Shown here piece by piece: positions 28,501 through 38,700 of a stretch of 64,000 nt of DNA; within the stretch, counting starts at the first letter, position 1, and each line of letters begins with the position of its first letter. The stretch covers positions 1 to 64,000 of the forward strand of contig DUZJ01000002.1 in NCBI GenBank assembly GCA_013349615.1. The letters are read 5' to 3'. The translations under genes were made by a program, and so were the position numbers. The DNA is from Planctomycetota bacterium. GTDB taxonomy: Bacteria; Planctomycetota; Phycisphaerae; Sedimentisphaerales; Anaerobacaceae. The notes beneath the pieces are model-generated. The model did no database searches. It saw nothing but the letters and a program-made list of their open reading frames with translations, and was not told where the DNA came from.

Positions 28501-31500
28501 ATCGATGAGTTGCTTGCTCCGCGATATAAGTTGACTATTGTTCGTGCGAGCGACCACGGCACGGTTGAGGCGAACGAGCCGGAACCGATTACTTCCGGAC
28601 CTGAACCCGGCACTTATACTTACTACGCCGGCACGGAGGTAACGCTAATTACCACACCCGAATCAGGCTATCGAGTCGCAAGCTGGAGCGCCACCGATGG
28701 CGAGCCGGGCTGGAATCTTAACACCATTAACCAGCCGAACTGGAATTGTAACAGCATAGACGTAACAATGAATAGCAACAGAATCGTAACTGTCGAGTTT
28801 GAACCGGTTGTCAGTAATATCCTCAAGGTCCCGGAAGAGTTCGCTACAATCGAGCAAGCCGTAGCGTACGCCAAGAGCGGCGACATAATCTTCGTAAGTA
28901 AAGGGACACACTACATAAGCGAACCAAACGGTATTGATTTTGCAGGCAAGAGCATTATCCTGACGTCCCTTGACCCGAATGATCCAGGCGTCGTAGCGCA
29001 GACGATCATTGACTGTCAAGGCGCCAAATACTCCCCGAAGCGTGCCTTCCGATTCCACAGTGGCGAAGAGCCCACTGCCATAGTGAAGGGATTTACTATC
29101 AGAAACGGTCTCATGAGCGGTGTGATCGGTGAAACCGGGCGGTACGCAGTTTACTATCCGCTTCCCTACCAAAACATAGATCCTGATGATGCCAGCTCCC
29201 CGCCTAAGGCTGAGCGTGGAAAGGACTCGATAGGCAACGGTTATGGCGGTGCAATCCTTTGCGAGAACGGCAGTTCTCCGACGATTATGAACTGCGTGAT
29301 AACTGACTGTGTCATTACCGGTGCGGTAGGCGGTTACGGTAGTATAGGTGTCGACACTGACCCGGGATTGGATACGTGGTATTACATATTGTTTGATCTG
29401 AGTGAAGAGCAAGGTCTGCCGGCAATTCAGGACGGCCAGTGGGGTGGTGACGGTGGCGACGGTAGCGGTGTCGGGTACGGCGGAGCCATCGCCTGCCTTG
29501 ACAAAAGTTCTCCAATCATTACCAATTGCATCTTAAGAAACAATGCTGCCAGAGGCGGCTGGGGCGGCACCGGCGGGGACGGGGGCAGCAGTCATCCCGA
29601 TGTCGGCGGCGCCATGGGTTGGGGCGGCAACGGAGGCATCAGCTACGGCGGCGGAGTCGGCGGCGCCATCTACTGCGACGGCCGAAGCCTTCCGGTTATC
29701 ACGGACTGCAACTTCATCGACAACTTCGCTACGACAGGTCCGATCGGAGTCGCCGGCCCGGCTGGCTCGGGCACCCCCCTTGACCCGGACACCGAGACAG
29801 GGTTCGACGGTTATGCCTATAACTATTACTTTGGCATCGGGCCTGGGTACGGGCCTTGGTACGGGCCTTGGTACGGGCCTTGGTATGGGCCTTGGTACGG
29901 GCCTTGGTATGGGCCTGGGTATGGATATATTGGTATTGCCGGCGGCGCTATATATTACGGCCAGGACTCGGATGCAAACCTCGTTAATTGCGAATTCTCC
30001 GGCAACAAGGCCTACGATACATACAGCGGCTACGACAGCACGTTGCTGAACCTGATGGAGCTGCCGTGGTACACCATCGGCGGCGCAGTGTATTCAGTGC
30101 CGGAGAATACTATTGTCATCAACAATTGCGATTTCACGGAGAATCTCGGCGGGGCTGTTTATTGCGAAACGGGTTGCCTGTTGGACGTTGACGACTGCCT
30201 GTTCGAGCAGAACTCTGATACGTTTACAGGAGGCGCCATTTACATACCAGGAGGTGGGTCCGCAGATATTGACAATTGCAGGTTCGTCGACAATTCCGCT
30301 ACCGGCGACGGCGGCGCCGTCAGATGTTTCGGTGATGCGGACTTTGCAAGATGCGAATTCAGCGGCAACCGTGCGGGTGGCAATGGCGGCGCTATTGAGG
30401 CCTATTACGACACCGCCGATCCGAATACGCATGTCATATTGAGATTGAACTTCGAGGCCTGCGGCTTTGTTGGCAATAAGGCCGTTGATGACATATATGC
30501 CTATGGCGGTGCGGTGCATTTCCGGGACTTTGATGCTGTGTTCACTGATTGCCACTTCCTGAACAACACTGCCAAGAGCGGCGGCGGCTTGTTCCTCACG
30601 GTTGGAACCGTTACTATGAACGGAGGCATTATAAATGGAAATAGAGCCTTAGGCGCCAGTGGTATCGACACCAGTTACGCTCTTCAAGAGACGGTGCTTG
30701 GGATTGGATTGGCTCCCGGCGCCGCCGTCGGTGATGCGAGCAGCCTGTTCGATATGGTTGGGCGTTTCGGGGAAGCCCACTGGATAGACCTGAGTGCCAG
30801 CGTCAGCATGGGCGGTGGTATCGTCCTCGCCGATACAGCAGCGAAACTTGAGGGCTGTGTCCTTCAGAACAACACGGTCGAAAGTGTTAACGGGACCGGC
30901 GGTGCGATTATCTTATACGGCGGCAACGTGGAGCATCTGTTCAAGAACTGCCTGTTGACGGGCAACTCGGCGGAGGCAGAGGGTGGTGCGATTGCCAGTG
31001 CCATACATTCGATGCCACAGATTGCGAACTGTACTTTTGTGAATAACTCATCGGGCAAGGTTGGTGGCGCCGTTTACAGCGACTGGACTACCGAAGTCGC
31101 AATCAGCGATTCCATATTCGATAACTGCGGAAACGTCGCAATAGCGGAAGAAGACTCTGGCGGCGACGTTGTGGAGCACTGCCTGTTCAACAACAACCCT
31201 GGTGGTGACTACGGGATTTATGACGGCGTTACCGGGCAGATTGATATCAAGAGCGGTACCGACCCTAACATTGACCCTAACGGCACAAACATTCTGGAGG
31301 ACCCGCTGTTTGTAGGCGGGCCACTTGGTGACTACTACCTCAGTCAGCTTGCGGCGGGGCAGTCGTCTGACAGCAATTGTGTCGATGCCGGAAGTGGTTA
31401 TGCGAACGACCCCAATATCACTATGGACATTTACACGACCCGCACTGATGGGGACAATGATGTTGATGTTGTTGACATCGGTTACCACTACCCAAGCCAT

Positions 31501-34500
31501 TTGGGGCTTGCGCAATTTACTTTAACATCAACGGTAGTGGGCGGCCACGGCACGGTCGAACCGGTCAGCGGAACTTACTATGACGGTACGCTCGTAACGC
31601 TAACCACCAGTCCGGAAACAGGTTACCGCGTTAGCAAGTGGACCGGAACCGCGAATGATACTTTGAAGGGGCCGAACAGCTTTGTTGTGATGCAGGCTGA
31701 CAGGGACGTTACGGTTGAGTTCTCTCGGCCGCGGACGATTGTTGTCGGCAGTGACCCGAATTATACATCAATTCAACGCGCTATCGATGAGGCTGTTGAC
31801 GGCGACATCGTTTTGCTGCCTACGGGCACTTATGACCCGCCATATCCAGGCCTTCCGGCCCCGCAGCTTACCATTATTGTTGATAAGGGCGTAACTCTCA
31901 GCAGCGTCAATCCGGACGACCCCGCCTGCGTGGCGGCCACAATTATCGATAATGTGATTTTTGAAATAGCTACTATTGATACGGAAGCAATCATTGACGG
32001 CCTGACTATCACACACAGCAGAATGCATATCAATTTCTGCTCGCCCACGATTCGCAACTGCGTCTTCACCGAGAACAACTGGTTTGGCATGGACGGAGAT
32101 GCTGATGGTGACGGCTTCAACGGGGTCAGCGTAAATGGTGGCGCGATGACAATCTATAACGGCTCACCTATCGTACAGAATTGCCGATTCACAGACTGTT
32201 CGGTGACCGGCGGCGACGGTGCTCGGGGTGCGGATGGCGATCCTTATGGATTTGACGGTGGCTGGGCAGGCTGGGCGTACGGCGGTGCGGTTTACATTGG
32301 ATACGGCAGCAGTCCGAAATTCGAGAAATGCTCGTTTGTCAATTGCTTCGCGCTGGGTGGAAACGGCGGCGACGGTGGTAATAGTCCCGTGCCAGGCCAC
32401 GGTGGAAGAGGCGGCAACTATACGTGGTCTCCGAGCGAGGAGACAGGGCCGGGGACGTACCCGAACTGGTACTGGTGGGACGGCTGGGACTATGGTCCGT
32501 ACGACGCCGACGGTTATCCCACATATTATGGTGGTTACTACAAGGACTACTGGAAGTACAGCGGGCACGGCGGCGCGGTCTATATTGAGAACGACAGTAA
32601 TCCGCAGTTTATTGACTGCGACTTTGGGAATAACCATACGTACGGCGGTCTTTCCGGTTTGGGCGGGACTCCATGGCCGACTCCGGACGTACGGATGACA
32701 ATTGAGAACTTCGGCGGTGCGGTCTATTCCTGTTACGGCAGCGCTGCGGAATTCACGAGGTGCAATTTCACCGACAATACGGCTGACCCGACTCTCGATG
32801 CGAGTACGTACGTGGGCTTCGATGCTCCCGAGGACGTTTACGTCAGTTACGGCGGTACGATAGCGACAGAAGACGGTGCGTCTGTGAAACTTGTGGACTG
32901 TGATATTTCAGGCGGCAATGCGAGTATCGGCGGTGGAATATACTGGTCTGATGCGGAGATGGAAATAATCGGCAGCGAAGTGAGCGACAGCACCGCGTAC
33001 CACGGAGCAGGCCTGTACTCTGTCGAGGCCACAGGCACAATAACAAAATCTACCATCACCGGGAACCGTGCTTTTGCTGGCGCCCATCCTGCGATTGTCG
33101 ACCCGAACTTCACCGCTCCTGTGATATTCGGTGAAGGCGGCGGCTACTATTGCCTGTCCTCAACCGTTGATGTAACTGATAGCATCTTAACCCGAAACCA
33201 GGCAAGCGCTTCCGGCGGCGGCATCTACTTCGGCGGCAGCGACCAGGACCTCTATAACAGTCCCTTCCTGCACAATTGTCTGGTAACGCTTAATAGAGCC
33301 GGCCGCGACGGCGGCGGAATATCAGTGAACTGGTTCGCAGAACCGGTAATCTCTAATTGTACAATAGTCGACAACCAGGTTACCGGCGCTGCTGGTGTGG
33401 GATATGGCGGAGGCCTGTACAGCTCTTATGAGAGTAACGTCGAGGTTATCAACAGCATCATCTGGGACAATGTCAGTAGTTATGAAGGCTCCCAGGTCGC
33501 GGTCTGCACCGGTGCTGAATTCGAACCAAGACCGTCCACTCTTACGGTTTCTCATAGCAACATCCAGCCGGATCCCAATGACCCGGATGCACTTGGCCCA
33601 ACGGGGCTCGACCTTGTTTTCTGTATAGATTCAACCATCAGTATGTGGAATGAAATTGATGCCCTTAAGAATGCGATGACGGAAATCATCAATGGATTAG
33701 CGGAGAAAACCACCAATTTCAGGGTTGGCGTGGTGGAATATCGTGACTATCCACTTCCTCCGGATAATGATCCAAATCCAGCGACGGACCCGAATCTGTG
33801 GTTTATATTTAGAGATGTTTCACCGTTTACGAACGATGTCGGCTCCTTAACTGCTGCGATCAATAACATAGTAGCTGCGGATGGTCATGATAACTCGGCA
33901 GTTTATATGGCGTTGATGCACTGTATAGATGCTAATTCACTGGAGGCTGTGCTGGACGCCAATGGGCACAGTGACTGGATACTTGCCAACTCACCGGGAG
34001 TGGGTGAATGGCGCAGCGACGAAGGCATAGCAAGAATGATCATTCTTATGGGTGACCTGGGGCCCACCGACCCTGAACCTCATTCGGATTACACACATAA
34101 CGATATAGTTACAGCAGCTAATGCCAAATCGGTACAGATTTTCTCGATCGCGGCAGGATACGGTGGCTACGGAAACACGATACCAGTTTTACAATCCTTC
34201 AACAATTTGGCTCTGGACACGGGAGGGCTGATGTTCGATGTGACTGCTGATCCAAGTCAAGTTGTTGACGCGATTACGGAAGCGATCTACATAATTGGCC
34301 GTGTAGGACCCATGATTTATGTTGAAGATACTTGCACGCTCTACGGGTGGGATTGGAATTCCGACAGCAATAGCTGGGACGCCAACAGCAGCACCGGTAA
34401 CATCGCCGAAGACCCGCTCTTCGTTGCGGGTTACTATCTCAGTCAGCCTGTTACCGGGCGGTGGCAGGACCCGAACAGCCCATGCGTTGATGCCGGAAGC

Positions 34501-35343
34501 GGTGATGTAAATGACCCCAACATCGGTATGGACCGATATACTACACGCGTAGACGGCATTAACGACGTCAACACCGTGGATATGGGTTATCACTACAGCG
34601 AAGGACGCCCATGGTACACTCTGACTGTCAGTATCGTTGATGCTAACGGCCAGGTTTTAGACCCGAATCTTGCACCCGGCTATGTTGTCCCCGTCAGCAC
34701 CGTAGTTTACCAGGGCGAACCTGACAATGTTGTAACTATCACAGCTTACCCAGACCCCAACTATCAGGTCAGTGCGTGGACCGGCACCGATGACGATTCA
34801 AATACCGCTAATACAAATACTGTAACGTTGGATAGGGACAAGCACGTTACCGTTGAGTTTGAGCTTGCTCCCTGGTACCAGCTAACAGTGGTTGTGCCCG
34901 GTGGCAATGGTTTGGTTACAGTTGATCCGAACGGTTACTTTTATCCCGATCGCACAGTAGTAACGCTTACTGCAACGCCCGACCCCAACTATCGGCTCAA
35001 TGCGTGGACCGGTACTAATGATGATTCGTCTTTTGCCCTTACCAATACGGTAACCATGAACTCAGACAAAACTGTCACGGTTGAGTTTGAGATGCCGAGG
35101 AAGATTGAAGTCTCAGGCGGCGCCGATGCTATCCTGAACGCCGTTAACATCGCAAAGCCCGGCGATACGCTTGTCGTGGCTGCCGGCACTTATAACGGCG
35201 GTATCAACTTCCAGGGCAAACAGCTCAGACTGTTCAGCACCAATCCTGATGACCCGATGTTGTTGCCAGGACGATTATTGATTGTCAGTTCAGCGGTCGC
35301 GCCTTTACCTTCAACAATGGCGAAGGTCCCGAGACGGTCGTAG
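22555..35343 (+). CDS. Giant secreted protein, segment 3 (true frame from ~22453 to ~35256): beta-helix modules plus vWA domain
   Basis: ORF 4262 aa; C-terminal 29 residues after NPDDP are out of frame relative to paralogous modules. Confidence 0.8.
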   Translation: MLGTPIHVDNGCTLDGWDPYDANNPLDPNDPDGPWELWTENIWDDPNFVVGPLGDYYLSQKDAGPLQLVDSNCVDAGSTDANDPNISLHTYTTRTDLIPDANRVDLGYHYPLRGIEHELILTVIGPGMVMIDPNQPDPCNVLYDPDNNVYTYKYYTGTALILTATPDPGYRVKSWNGTDNDPSWNVNTQTLIVDGDETIVVEFEEDNTTLLKVPLEYSTIEEAIAAAPEHDTKIILSNGTYYVSNPDGIDFQGKSITLMSLDPADPVVVAATVIDCAGSRYSPRRVFHFQSGEGPNTVVDGFTIRGGFIAGPTGLPGRFGMLAPEPYEAVWREDFLNSPLPPRAEGGGDGSGSAYGGGILCENASSPTIKNCVITDCTVVGAYGGDGAPGRSGGFNFLPPGATDVEEIDDGQWGGNGGDGIGYGYGGGIACLSRSCPIITNCVIQNNIARGGCGGNGGIGGIAGGSGYASNGGNGGNAIGDGIGGGIYCENGSEPVLTNCEFINNHATSGTPGTGGIARSGETRELVFGPVVAEGFDGQAFSYGNITGGAIYYRNADVNLTGLTFSGNQAYLLQQVIVDSEIVLVPTIDGSFQYLAYTYESIPSYTTGGALASDIHNIVTVVNCEFIANLGGAVRIDANCIVDFDRCLFEDNTEAAEGGAITIAELGFVDINDCTFKYNSASTNGGAVLCNSNAVLTECLFQGNQAGNNGGAIYSYYNYAGSDPNIIPTLNINLESCTFLGNEAVTGATGQGGAVFFRDFNAIMNNCYFMENSARSGGGLCFTLGDVTITGGTISGNTSIGGDSYEMGGGVLFANTHAVIENCIIKDNVAEGAIRGSGGAISFYGGHLTHLVKNCLITGNSATVNGGAISAYLHATPEIRNSTFSENSAGTLGGAIFCDWGSDPTIIDSILDNCDSHAIVEEDVGNASVSTSLFYNNTDGDYGIYDSNTGLTTTTAGVDLDVTNIEGAPLFVTGPFGGYYLSHIATGQMTDSNCIDAGSDDADAPDIGMDTYTTSIDGANDVNIVDIGYHYSDRLLAPRYKLTVILVGGHGTIEVNEPDPIASGPAGTYTYYAGTVVTLIATPESGYRVASWSATDDEPGWNLNTINQPNWNRNSIDLTMYSNRIVTVRFEPDVGRIIKVPLEFGTIEEAVADADQRATKIIVAPGVYSVSDPNGIDFAGKSITLTSTDPDDPSVIATTIINAGGSRYFPRRAFRFHSGEEPTAVVTGFTISGGYMVGANGQPGRFGMLTPVPYQNQTWREDLTQPLPPRAERGQDETADAYGGGILCENASSPTFTNCVITGNVVVAVYGGNGARGQTTPVPPGVWVWLPPGAEDLEEIADGQWGGNGGDGTGNGYGGGIAILGRSKPVIVDCIIQNNAARGGFGGDGGAGGRAAPDGYSSSGGIGGNGYGDGFGGGIYVEDDSMPIIRNCRFINNHATTGLPAPGGPAGWGQPRESVPQPTPPPTASNGYDGFVSSPGGLAGGAIYYRDTDVDLSDCTFIGNRAYIASQTLVRGQGIHVIGRTENPLDWLVVLPETSVYTNIDPVNYFHYLDPTYEPAPVYTRGGAVGSDVGNTVALSNLEFIKNLGGAVSFEPGCTVDIERCLFEDNNDTIAGGAIFMDELGSATISSCEFLGNIATSLGGAISTDSDLTVVECLFSENQAGGRGGAIDAYYDDPFDPDIITTLRLNFESCSFLGNQAVAVTTGLGGGVYSRDFIAVVDDCYFLDNTARSGGALQLTLGEITITGGMISGNTSIGGVVYEMGGGLFCSDTPVVIENCIIKDNVAKGVTGTGGAISFYGGYVTHLVKNCLITGNSATVSGGAISANLYATPEIQNCTFSENSAGSFGSAIFCDWNSDPTITDSIFQNCNNHAIYEEDVGNASVSTSLFYNNTDGDYGIYDPCTGQTDTYSGPQLDPDANNIAGDPLFVTGPFGGYYLDQSSSPAVNNGSGSAVGLGMNIYTTDINELADDGIVDIGYHYSIDELLAPRYKLTIVRASDHGTVEANEPEPITSGPEPGTYTYYAGTEVTLITTPESGYRVASWSATDGEPGWNLNTINQPNWNCNSIDVTMNSNRIVTVEFEPVVSNILKVPEEFATIEQAVAYAKSGDIIFVSKGTHYISEPNGIDFAGKSIILTSLDPNDPGVVAQTIIDCQGAKYSPKRAFRFHSGEEPTAIVKGFTIRNGLMSGVIGETGRYAVYYPLPYQNIDPDDASSPPKAERGKDSIGNGYGGAILCENGSSPTIMNCVITDCVITGAVGGYGSIGVDTDPGLDTWYYILFDLSEEQGLPAIQDGQWGGDGGDGSGVGYGGAIACLDKSSPIITNCILRNNAARGGWGGTGGDGGSSHPDVGGAMGWGGNGGISYGGGVGGAIYCDGRSLPVITDCNFIDNFATTGPIGVAGPAGSGTPLDPDTETGFDGYAYNYYFGIGPGYGPWYGPWYGPWYGPWYGPWYGPGYGYIGIAGGAIYYGQDSDANLVNCEFSGNKAYDTYSGYDSTLLNLMELPWYTIGGAVYSVPENTIVINNCDFTENLGGAVYCETGCLLDVDDCLFEQNSDTFTGGAIYIPGGGSADIDNCRFVDNSATGDGGAVRCFGDADFARCEFSGNRAGGNGGAIEAYYDTADPNTHVILRLNFEACGFVGNKAVDDIYAYGGAVHFRDFDAVFTDCHFLNNTAKSGGGLFLTVGTVTMNGGIINGNRALGASGIDTSYALQETVLGIGLAPGAAVGDASSLFDMVGRFGEAHWIDLSASVSMGGGIVLADTAAKLEGCVLQNNTVESVNGTGGAIILYGGNVEHLFKNCLLTGNSAEAEGGAIASAIHSMPQIANCTFVNNSSGKVGGAVYSDWTTEVAISDSIFDNCGNVAIAEEDSGGDVVEHCLFNNNPGGDYGIYDGVTGQIDIKSGTDPNIDPNGTNILEDPLFVGGPLGDYYLSQLAAGQSSDSNCVDAGSGYANDPNITMDIYTTRTDGDNDVDVVDIGYHYPSHLGLAQFTLTSTVVGGHGTVEPVSGTYYDGTLVTLTTSPETGYRVSKWTGTANDTLKGPNSFVVMQADRDVTVEFSRPRTIVVGSDPNYTSIQRAIDEAVDGDIVLLPTGTYDPPYPGLPAPQLTIIVDKGVTLSSVNPDDPACVAATIIDNVIFEIATIDTEAIIDGLTITHSRMHINFCSPTIRNCVFTENNWFGMDGDADGDGFNGVSVNGGAMTIYNGSPIVQNCRFTDCSVTGGDGARGADGDPYGFDGGWAGWAYGGAVYIGYGSSPKFEKCSFVNCFALGGNGGDGGNSPVPGHGGRGGNYTWSPSEETGPGTYPNWYWWDGWDYGPYDADGYPTYYGGYYKDYWKYSGHGGAVYIENDSNPQFIDCDFGNNHTYGGLSGLGGTPWPTPDVRMTIENFGGAVYSCYGSAAEFTRCNFTDNTADPTLDASTYVGFDAPEDVYVSYGGTIATEDGASVKLVDCDISGGNASIGGGIYWSDAEMEIIGSEVSDSTAYHGAGLYSVEATGTITKSTITGNRAFAGAHPAIVDPNFTAPVIFGEGGGYYCLSSTVDVTDSILTRNQASASGGGIYFGGSDQDLYNSPFLHNCLVTLNRAGRDGGGISVNWFAEPVISNCTIVDNQVTGAAGVGYGGGLYSSYESNVEVINSIIWDNVSSYEGSQVAVCTGAEFEPRPSTLTVSHSNIQPDPNDPDALGPTGLDLVFCIDSTISMWNEIDALKNAMTEIINGLAEKTTNFRVGVVEYRDYPLPPDNDPNPATDPNLWFIFRDVSPFTNDVGSLTAAINNIVAADGHDNSAVYMALMHCIDANSLEAVLDANGHSDWILANSPGVGEWRSDEGIARMIILMGDLGPTDPEPHSDYTHNDIVTAANAKSVQIFSIAAGYGGYGNTIPVLQSFNNLALDTGGLMFDVTADPSQVVDAITEAIYIIGRVGPMIYVEDTCTLYGWDWNSDSNSWDANSSTGNIAEDPLFVAGYYLSQPVTGRWQDPNSPCVDAGSGDVNDPNIGMDRYTTRVDGINDVNTVDMGYHYSEGRPWYTLTVSIVDANGQVLDPNLAPGYVVPVSTVVYQGEPDNVVTITAYPDPNYQVSAWTGTDDDSNTANTNTVTLDRDKHVTVEFELAPWYQLTVVVPGGNGLVTVDPNGYFYPDRTVVTLTATPDPNYRLNAWTGTNDDSSFALTNTVTMNSDKTVTVEFEMPRKIEVSGGADAILNAVNIAKPGDTLVVAAGTYNGGINFQGKQLRLFSTNPDDPMLLPGRLLIVSSAVAPLPSTMAKVPRRS
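29839..29922 (+). repeat. 12-nt tandem repeat encoding (GPWY/GPGY)7
   Basis: gggccttggtac / gggccttggtat units in tandem. Confidence 0.92.
33600..34305 (+). other. von Willebrand factor A-like domain inserted in a beta-helix module
   Basis: GLDLVFCIDSTISMWNEIDALKNAMTEIINGL ... FRVGVVEYRDYPL ... ARMIILMGDLGP; MIDAS-like DxTxS. Confidence 0.8.
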
Positions 35344-35759
35344 ATGGCTTTACCATAATCAATGGCAGGCTTACCGGTGCGTCCGGCGGCGCTATATATA
35401 TCGGTGCCGGCAGCAGTCCGACCATAGCAAATCTAATAATAAGAAATTGCGGTGTTACTTCTGCCAACGGTGGTGCGATATTCATCGGCTCCGGCAGCAG
35501 CTCGGCCATTGGGAATGTTGCGATAATTAGCTGTGCCGTCTCCGGCGGTGACGGTGGTGCAATATATGTCAGCACCGGCAGCAGTCCGAATTTCGTAGAC
35601 TTCACAATTAGCAATTGCTCTGTTACTCGCGGCTCTGGTGGTGCAGTTTACTGCAATGTCAACAGCTCTACCATATTTACCAACTGTACGTTCGGAAACA
35701 ACTCTGCGAGCTTCGGCAGCATAGTTGTTACCGACCCCAACGACCCGAATATCACCTGG

Positions 35760-38700
35760 GTGATACCCGGCGCCGGCGGCGATGGCGGCGGGGTCTACTA
35801 TGGGCTTAACAGCACATCAACGCTCAGCCAGTGCGCGTTTACCGGCAACACAGCGGATTCAGCCGGTGGTGGAATCTATTGTGGCGACAATATCACATTG
35901 ATATCCAACCAATGCACACTTACCGACAACACAGCGACCTTATCCGGTGGTGGAATCTACTACGGTGTCGAGTGTGTGTCGCAGCTGAGTGACTGTGTGT
36001 TTAGCGGCAATAGCAGCTCTGAAGACGGTGGTGGTATCCTTTACAGTGTTGACAACTCAATAACGGTTACCGATTGCAACTTCGCAGACAACTCGGCAGA
36101 CTATGGTGGCGCATTGTATATCGACGAGAACTGTTCAGGAACAATTACCGATTCCGAGTTGTTCGGCAACGATGCGGCCGAAGACGGTGGTGGGATATAC
36201 CTTAGCGACTCTGATGAGCTGGCGATTTCCGACTGCGATATCTCGCAGAATTTAGCTGCTCGTGGCGCTGGTATTTACGGCATCGATTGTCCAGGAACGT
36301 CAATTGTCGGTTGTACAATCAACAACAACGAAGCCTACCGAGTTGTTATATATTACGAGTACTACGAGCCCGACCCGAATGACCCGAACGTTCCGCTTAA
36401 CCCGGAGGACCCAAGCGGCAACCCCAACGACCCGAATGTTATTGTTGTCGTAAAGCAGGACCGCTCCGGGATCGCTGAGGGCGGCGGGATATTCTCCTTC
36501 GCCGGCCCGGCGTTAATCAAAGATTCTGAAATCAGCCACAATACGGCCACAACCTCGGGCGGCGGTATGTATCTGGCCGGCGACTACCCAGAATCTGTCA
36601 TCGGTCCGGAGCTCAGAAACTGCCTGGTAACGAACAATGCAGCAGGCAGAGATGGTGCAGGGATCTCGGCCAACTGGCAGGTCAAGCCTAAGATTTCTAA
36701 TTGTACGATAGTTGATAATGAGCTCATAAGAATACCCTCTTATGGTGGAGGTCTGTACTGCTCTTATGAAAGCGAAGTGGAAGTTATCGACTCTATTATC
36801 TGGGGTAATACCGGTAATTACGAGGGCTCCCAGATTGCGGTAGCCAGCGGTGACCTGCCCTATCCACTACCTTCAACGGTTAAGATTACCTACAGCGACA
36901 TTGAGCTTATCCAGTTGGATGCCAATGAACCCGGAGCAGGCGATCCGAATATGTTGACTGGGCCGACTGGCGATCCGTGTAATCCGGACTATTTCATTTA
37001 CGGTGTTCTTGATGCTACCCAATATATGGGCGGTTCCTATGGCGGAGCACACGGTCCTGACGGATTTACCGGTCCTGACGGGATTGATAGACTCATTTTC
37101 GTTAGTAATACGTATGATTTCAATGATTTTACTTTCAGCACAATGGGCTACATTGTTACCGTTACCATTCCAGCCGGTACACATTCTGATACGCATCCGG
37201 CCAATCCTTACAGGACGGGTCCCATTGCCCCAAGAACATTCACCCTCGAGAGGTCCTTTGACCTTGGTGAAGAACATTATATTGGGGACTCTCAAAACGC
37301 ATTCTACGTGGACATTGAAAAGAACGAAATCTACATTGGCGCCACTTACAGTGAAGGTATTCTAAAGTATGTGTTCGATCCAAATGCGGCGAACCCCGTC
37401 GCAGGTGGGCCTGCTGGCAATTACGTCTTCGACTCCATTGTTGCTCCGTCATGTCCCGGATGGCCGGACACGCTTGCCTATGACCCGAATAATGATATCT
37501 GGTATGCTGGAAACTGGGACTACGAGATTTATAAGTATGACGGCTCTCAAGGTCCTGACGGTAACTGGGAACTGGCATTTACGTCCTTCCCGTATGCACC
37601 GGTAGGAGGTCGTCTGCAGCACCACGATGGCTTGGCGTTTGTCAACGGGTACCTGTTCCTCGCTGATATGTACGGCGACTGGATTATGCAATACCTCCCG
37701 GATGGCACGCTGGTGAACGTTTACTATCATGAACCGCTTGGCCGCGACCTTGAAGGCATGGGATGGGGGGCATTGGGACACTTCTGGTCCGGTTCATTTG
37801 AAGGTAAGATTACCGAGTTTGGTGGCGGTGCATTACAGATTGGGGTTGGCGGCGTACTTCCTACCACCCCGCCCATCTATGTTGAAGAGGGTTGCACACT
37901 CAATTGGTGGGAACCCAACGAGCCCAATAACTTCTTGACGTGGGATGTCAATAGCTGGGACCCGAACAGCCACAATATTGCAGAAGATCCGCTCTTCGTT
38001 GCTGGTTACTATCTCAGCCAGCCTGTTGCCGGGCGGCAAGACCCGAACAGCCCATGCGTTGATGCCGGAAGCGGTGATGTAAGTGACCCCAACATCGGTA
38101 TGGAGCAATATACTACACGCGTAGACGGCGCCAACGACGTCAACAAAGTGGATATGGGCTATCACTACAGCGAAGGGCTGACTCAGTACTATTTGACCGT
38201 CAGCGTGGTTGATGCTAACGGTATGGTTGTTGACCCGAATCTTGCCTACGGCTATGTCGATCCGAACTGGGCCATAGTCTACGAGGGTTATGGTGATAAT
38301 GTTGTAACGCTCACTGCATACCCAATAGATCCGAATTATCGGGTCAGGAAGTGGACCGGCACTGACAATGATGCAAATATCGCTACAATCAATACGGTAA
38401 CAGTCAATAGCGACAAACACGTTACCGTTGAGTTCGAGTTGACTCCTGTGTACCAGCTAACCGTGCTTGTGCCCGGTGGCAATGGTTCGGTTGCAGTTGA
38501 TCCGAACGGTTACTTTTATCGTGATCGTACAGTAGTAACACTGACTGCAACACCCGATCCCAACTATCGGCTCAAGGCGTGGACCGGCACTAATAATGAT
38601 TTATCTTTTGCTCTTACCAATACGGTAACCATAAACTCAGACAAAACTGTCACAGTTGAGTTTGAGATGCCGAGGAAGATTGAAGTTTCAGGCGGCGCTG

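Noticed and set aside
12728-29922. CRISPR-like array
   Set aside because: The short repeats are contiguous 9- and 12-nt in-frame coding repeats without spacers.
22440-35260. Programmed ribosomal frameshifting at 22453 and 35256
   Set aside because: No heptameric slippery sequence is seen at either site, and both are explained by one missing base relative to paralogs or the domain pattern.
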